DNA of 34,623 bases from positions 1 through 34,623 of the forward strand of contig CAKSZF010000010.1 in the NCBI GenBank assembly GCA_934525405.1, given 5' to 3'. A program made the position numbers and the translations under genes. Below are positions 31,739 through 34,623 of this stretch, one piece after another (the stretch's first letter is position 1; each line of letters starts with the position of its first letter). The notes under the pieces were generated by a model. The model did no database searches, had not been told where the DNA came from, and saw only the letters and a list, made by a program, of their open reading frames with translations. Origin of the DNA: an uncultured Faecalibacterium sp. GTDB lineage: Bacteria; Bacillota; Clostridia; Oscillospirales; Ruminococcaceae.

Positions 31739-32611
31739 TCAGTTCCAGCGGCGCTTTTCCAGCCCCTGCGCGGTAAAAAACAGGAACACCGCTGCCACGG
31801 TCAAATAGTAGACCAGCGTGGGGATGGAAAAACTGCTGTTGACAAATTCTTCAAAGGGGGTAAACAGGCACAGGGCGCTGAGCACAGCGCTGAAGGCTTC
31901 GGTCAGCCAGCTGCTCTTGAGCAGAAACAGTGCCGTAAGCGCCACGCAGCACCCCGCAAAGGAAAGGCAGCCCAGTGTAAAGCTTTTGCTACGCAGCCCC
32001 GCCACCACGCTGAGCACGGCGGCGATGGCGGTGAACAGTGCCAGCGCTACTGCGCTGCCGGTGGTGAACATGGTGCGCAGGCTGGGCATCATATAAGCCA
32101 GCAGCAGCGCCGCCACGCCGGACACGGCGGCGATGATCTGGTTTTCGGTCAGGCTGGAAAGGAACACCCCGATGGCAATGGCGGCGCAGCCCATGAGGTA
32201 ATAGCACAGCAGCGCGGAAAAGTTGGCCAGTGTACTGGTGCCGGTAGCGCCTAGTGCTTTCAGCACAAGGATCATGCCCGCATCCACAAGGCAGGGCAGC
32301 GCAAAAATGACGCAAAGGGCAAAATATTTGCCCAGCACGATGCCGCCCACCGACACCGGGCTTGTGAGCAGCAGCTGGTCGGTGCGACTGTGGCGTTCCT
32401 CCGCAAAGGAACGCATGGTGAGCACCGGAATGTAGAGCAGCAGCACAAAAATAGTGCGGTACAGCGTGTAGTAGCCAAAATCCGGCAGACCATAGCCCAG
32501 ATTCAGCGCCACAAAATAGATAGCCGTAGCCGCCAGCATAAAGGCAGTAAGCACCGCACCAATCATGCCGTGAAAGCAGCTGCGGAGTTCTCGTTTAAAG
32601 ATGGCCAGCAT
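31739..32611 (-). CDS. ABC-2 type permease (GldF-like)
   Basis: The 290-residue protein has six hydrophobic segments and the N terminus MLAIFKRELRSCFHGMIGAV typical of ABC-2 permeases, with RSFAEERHSRTDQLLLTSPV, a family segment common in GldF-like proteins. It should form the membrane channel for the ATPase encoded just upstream (one base between stop and start). The substrate is unknown. Confidence 0.9.
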   Translation of the reverse strand: MLAIFKRELRSCFHGMIGAVLTAFMLAATAIYFVALNLGYGLPDFGYYTLYRTIFVLLLYIPVLTMRSFAEERHSRTDQLLLTSPVSVGGIVLGKYFALCVIFALPCLVDAGMILVLKALGATGTSTLANFSALLCYYLMGCAAIAIGVFLSSLTENQIIAAVSGVAALLLAYMMPSLRTMFTTGSAVALALFTAIAAVLSVVAGLRSKSFTLGCLSFAGCCVALTALFLLKSSWLTEAFSAVLSALCLFTPFEEFVNSSFSIPTLVYYLTVAAVFLFFTAQGLEKRRWN

Positions 32612-32612
32612 C

Positions 32613-33581
32613 TCAATTCTCCTCCCCTTCTGCCGGGGCTTCCTGCTCCGGCGTTTTTTCGGTCAGTGCAAGGAATACTTCCTCAAGGCTGCGGTTCTCG
32701 GCGGCAAGCGCCAGCACGGTGCAGCCCGCCTCGGTCAGCGCCCGGGACACGGCAGCGCGGCGGTCGGCGGCATCCTCGCTCTCGGCGGTAAAGGTGACCT
32801 GACCGTCTGCGGCACTTTCCAGCTCTACCCGGCAGATACCCGGCACGCTGCGCACAGCTGCCAGCACGGTGTCGGGCTCGCCCTGCGCGGTGGCACGCAG
32901 GCGGCTGCCGGGGTTCAGAGTCTCGCCCAGCTCCTCCGGGCTGCCAACAGCCACCAGACGTCCCTTGGAGAGGATGAGCACCTGCTGGCACACCGCCTGC
33001 ACCTCGCTGAGGATGTGGCTGGACAGGATGACCGTGTGCGCCTTGCCCAGCTCCCGGATGAGGTTGCGGATCTCGATGACCTGTGCGGGGTCCAGCCCTA
33101 CGGTGGGTTCGTCCAGAATGATGAGCTGCGGACTACCCAGCAGTGCCTGCGCAATGCCCACCCGCTGACGATAGCCCTTGGACAGGCTGCGGATGACCCG
33201 GGGCAGCACTTCTTCCAGCCCGGTGCGGCGGGCGGCAGCCAGCACTTGCTGCTTGCGCTGCGCGTGCTTTACCCCCTTAAGCTCTGCCACAAAGTCCAGA
33301 TACTCCTGCACGGTCATTTCCGGGTAGAGCGGCGGCTGCTCCGGCAGGTAGCCCACACAGGCTTTGGCCTGCTGCGCCTGCTCCGGCAGACGGAACCCGG
33401 CCACCTTCACCTCGCCCTCGGTGGGGGCCAGATAGCCGGTAAGGATATTCATAATGGTGGATTTCCCCGCGCCGTTGGGGCCAAGCAGACCGTAGATTTG
33501 GCCGTCCGGCACCGTAAACGAGAGATCCTGCACGGCAGGGCGGCTGCCGTAGGACTTGCTCAGGTGAGAAACTTCGATCAC
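32613..33581 (-). CDS. ABC transporter ATP-binding protein (GldA-like)
   Basis: The 322-residue ATPase shows Walker A LLGPNGAGKSTIMNILTGY, Q-loop VGYLPEQPPLYPEMTV, signature SLSKGYRQRVGIAQALLG, Walker B LIILDEPTVGLDPAQ and the H-loop VILSSHILSEVQAVCQ, with a C-terminal extension (about 225-322) as in GldA/NatA-like exporters. The start is GTG at 33581 behind AAAGGAGAG. It heads the operon GldA-like, GldF-like, GldG-like, DUF4340. Confidence 0.93.
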   Translation of the reverse strand: MIEVSHLSKSYGSRPAVQDLSFTVPDGQIYGLLGPNGAGKSTIMNILTGYLAPTEGEVKVAGFRLPEQAQQAKACVGYLPEQPPLYPEMTVQEYLDFVAELKGVKHAQRKQQVLAAARRTGLEEVLPRVIRSLSKGYRQRVGIAQALLGSPQLIILDEPTVGLDPAQVIEIRNLIRELGKAHTVILSSHILSEVQAVCQQVLILSKGRLVAVGSPEELGETLNPGSRLRATAQGEPDTVLAAVRSVPGICRVELESAADGQVTFTAESEDAADRRAAVSRALTEAGCTVLALAAENRSLEEVFLALTEKTPEQEAPAEGEEN

Positions 33582-33616
33582 AGCAAACTCTCCTTTTATT
33601 TCAGAAGCTGTTTTGT

Positions 33617-33644
33617 GGAAAGCGGCGTAGAGCCAGCGCTTTCC
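33617..33644. promoter_or_regulatory. Dyad in the leader of the Gld-like operon
   Basis: GGAAAGCG (33617-33624) and CGCTTTCC (33637-33644) are perfect inverted repeats 12 bp apart, about 36 bp upstream of the first start codon. It could be an operator or an RNA hairpin; no clear promoter was identified nearby. Confidence 0.35.
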
Positions 33645-33726
33645 GGTTTGGAACTGCTATAGTTTAGATGGAAAATGTGTTTAAATTAAGACAATCCTGT
33701 GTGGGAAAATAAAACATTTGCCTGTG

Positions 33727-33765
33727 AAAAAACGCAAAAATGCCGCCTCCCGAAGGAAGCGGCAT
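33727..33765 (-). terminator. rpmE terminator
   Basis: Minus strand ATGCCGCTTCC pairs with GGAGGCGGCAT (complements of 33755-33765 and 33740-33750) with one wobble over a TTCG loop, then TTTTTGCGTTTTTT. Confidence 0.85.
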
Positions 33766-33779
33766 GAGATAGCCTATAA

Positions 33780-33980
33780 TTACTTACGGCCGAAACGCTT
33801 GTTGAAGCGCTCAACACGTCCGCCGGTGTCAACCAGCTTCTGCTTGCCAGTGTAGAAAGGATGGCACTTGGAGCAAACTTCGACGTGGATCTCAGGCTTG
33901 GTGGAACGAGTCTTAATGACGTTGCCGCATGCGCAGGTGATGGTGCAGTCAACGTAGTTCGGATGGATACCCTGTTTCAT
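33780..33980 (-). CDS. rpmE: 50S ribosomal protein L31 (zinc-binding form)
   Basis: The 66-residue protein begins [20 protein letters not shown] and continues [19 protein letters not shown] and [10 protein letters not shown]. The cysteines of CTITCAC and CSKC mark the zinc-binding C+ form of L31, a protein of the large ribosomal subunit. ATG at 33980 follows GAGGTG; a GTG three codons earlier is not preferred. It is a single-gene unit with its own promoter and terminator. Confidence 0.96.
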   Translation of the reverse strand: MKQGIHPNYVDCTITCACGNVIKTRSTKPEIHVEVCSKCHPFYTGKQKLVDTGGRVERFNKRFGRK

Positions 33981-34097
33981 TCTTTTCACCTCATTTCTGG
34001 TTCTGACTTATTGGGGCCATATTATAAATGTATGTGCCCATCACAACCTTCAATATCGGCTACCCCGTCGAGCGGCCTTGGAAACGATTGCCTTACT

Positions 34098-34125
34098 ATT
34101 ATAGCACGAATCGGCCAGAATGCAA
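34098..34125 (-). promoter_or_regulatory. rpmE promoter
   Basis: Minus strand TTGCAT (complement of 34120-34125), 16-nt spacer, TATAAT (complement of 34098-34103); the leader of about 110 nt is long for such a short gene. Confidence 0.68.
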
Positions 34126-34143
34126 GAGGGAAATTTAAGTTTT

Positions 34144-34431
34144 TTACAGCTTTTGCAGCGTCCAGCCCTTTTTTGCTGCCAGCTGCTCCAGCTCCCGGTA
34201 CGAAAGCCGCAGCTGTGCGATGTTAAAGCTCGGCAGCTCTGCAAGACAGCTGCCGTCCTGTGTCCGGTGCAGCAGCTTGCGCACCGGCAGTTCCTGTTCG
34301 CCGTCCAGCGTATCCAGCCCGGTCACATATTCTCCGCACCGGGGCAGCGGCTGCTGCCAGTCGATGGTTTTGCTGACCCTTGCAAGCGTAAGATGGTTGC
34401 AGGTCACCGTTTGCCGGAATTTCAGTTTCAT
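34144..34431 (-). CDS. Hypothetical 95-residue protein
   Basis: The protein begins MKLKFRQTVTCNHLTLARVS and ends QLAAKKGWTLQKL. It is soluble, slightly basic, with two cysteines in the first third and no membrane segment; the part LSYRELEQLAAKKGWTLQ resembles a helical end but no family is recognised. ATG at 34431 follows GGGGGAGAG, a strong ribosome-binding site, and a consensus promoter lies 54 bp upstream. It is divergent from an XRE-type regulator and probably controlled by it (inference). Confidence 0.65.
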   Translation of the reverse strand: MKLKFRQTVTCNHLTLARVSKTIDWQQPLPRCGEYVTGLDTLDGEQELPVRKLLHRTQDGSCLAELPSFNIAQLRLSYRELEQLAAKKGWTLQKL

Positions 34432-34484
34432 GATGCTCTCCCCCTTTTGCGCCGGATATTCATAGTTGTGCCCGGCACGATACC

Positions 34485-34513
34485 ATAATATAACATTTTG
34501 TTTTATATGTCAA
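34485..34513 (-). promoter_or_regulatory. Promoter of the hypothetical 95-residue protein gene
   Basis: Minus strand TTGACA (complement of 34508-34513), 17-nt spacer, TATTAT (complement of 34485-34490), the same hexamers as the pot promoter. Confidence 0.75.
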
Positions 34514-34527
34514 TATAACATTTCGTT
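34487..34527. promoter_or_regulatory. Two operator-like direct repeats at the XRE locus
   Basis: AATATAACATTTTGTT (34487-34502) and AATATAACATTTCGTT (34512-34527) differ at one base and are spaced 25 bp apart. Each contains a small dyad (AACA-TTT-TGTT in the first). One covers the spacer and -10 of the minus-strand promoter and the other lies upstream of its -35. Confidence 0.6.
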
Positions 34528-34570
34528 ATGCCTATACTTTACCTTGAATAAAGCCTTTGAGGTAAACACC

Positions 34571-34623
34571 ATGTATCAACGTATCCGGGATCTGCGGGAG
34601 GATCGTGATCTGCTGCAAAAGGA
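34571..34623 (+). CDS. XRE-family helix-turn-helix regulator (3'-truncated by window edge)
   Basis: Only the first 17 codons are visible: MYQRIRDLREDRDLLQK. The I-R-DLRED-DL-QK pattern is the typical beginning of Cro/CI-type (XRE) helix-turn-helix proteins. ATG at 34571 follows GAGGTAAACACC. A TATACT at 34533-34538 could be its -10, without a good -35. The rest of the gene lies outside the window, so its effector part is unknown. Confidence 0.7.
   Translation, partial: MYQRIRDLREDRDLLQK

Noticed and set aside
30137..32254. 705-codon plus-strand open frame across the Gld-like operon
   Set aside because: Antisense shadow of the DUF4340, GldG-like and permease genes; no motif or start signal.

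Overview
The window is GC-rich chromosomal DNA of a low-GC-phylum (Firmicutes) gut-type anaerobe. Type III glutamine synthetase beside an alpha-type GlnA and an ANTAR regulator, a SpoIVA homologue, an archaeal-type AspRS, DUF951/DUF4364 proteins, A/S/E-rich lipoprotein sequence and strong TTGACA/TATAAT-like promoters together point to the Oscillospiraceae (Ruminococcaceae), most like Faecalibacterium, Gemmiger or Subdoligranulum. That placement is inference from gene content, not a database match. Almost everything is ordinary chromosomal housekeeping; no phage, insertion sequence or CRISPR array is visible.

Layout. 1-5730 (+): 3' part of glnN, then glnA, an ANTAR-type response regulator and pyrG, a glutamine/nitrogen block. 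5731-6383: intergenic, with the first copy (A) of a repeat that ends in a perfect hairpin, a short unexplained tract with inverted and direct repeats, and two tRNA-Leu genes on the minus strand with promoter and terminators. 6539-8292: a polysaccharide deacetylase (+) facing a MerR regulator (-) that has C-terminal membrane segments and a textbook MerR operator. 8304-13641 (-): one long apparent operon, DUF951 gene, prfA, tsaC, coaE, lytic transglycosylase and M18 aminopeptidase. 13718-15369 (+): S1-domain protein and DUF4364 protein. 15380-19320 (-): spoIVA, repeat copy B, archaeal-type aspS and a small sugar-phosphate transferase. 19383-20888 (+): MATE transporter behind an 11-bp dyad. 20892-21847 (-): ZIP metal transporter preceded by an unlisted 51-codon acidic small protein. 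22112-22549 (+): a tiny lipoprotein made almost wholly of AASSE-type repeats. 22573-25079 (-): acyl-ACP thioesterase, a split chromate-type transporter and a LOG-family protein. 25091-29198 (-): potABCD polyamine ABC operon with an attenuator-like leader and a substrate-binding protein anchored by a C-terminal helix. 29238-33581 (-): a Gld-like ABC exporter operon with a DUF4340 protein. 33727-34125 (-): rpmE. 34144-34623: a small unknown gene divergent from an XRE-type regulator across two operator-like repeats.

The most unusual signals are (i) two copies of an intergenic element whose 5' part and TCTGCGGA hairpin tip are conserved while the 12-14 flanking stem pairs are entirely different yet perfectly complementary; (ii) mutually exclusive pairings in the potA leader; (iii) the acidic small ORF before the ZIP gene; (iv) the repeat-only lipoprotein; and (v) regulatory dyads at the MATE and XRE loci. 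All functional statements rest on reading motifs in the sequence; no searches were run.
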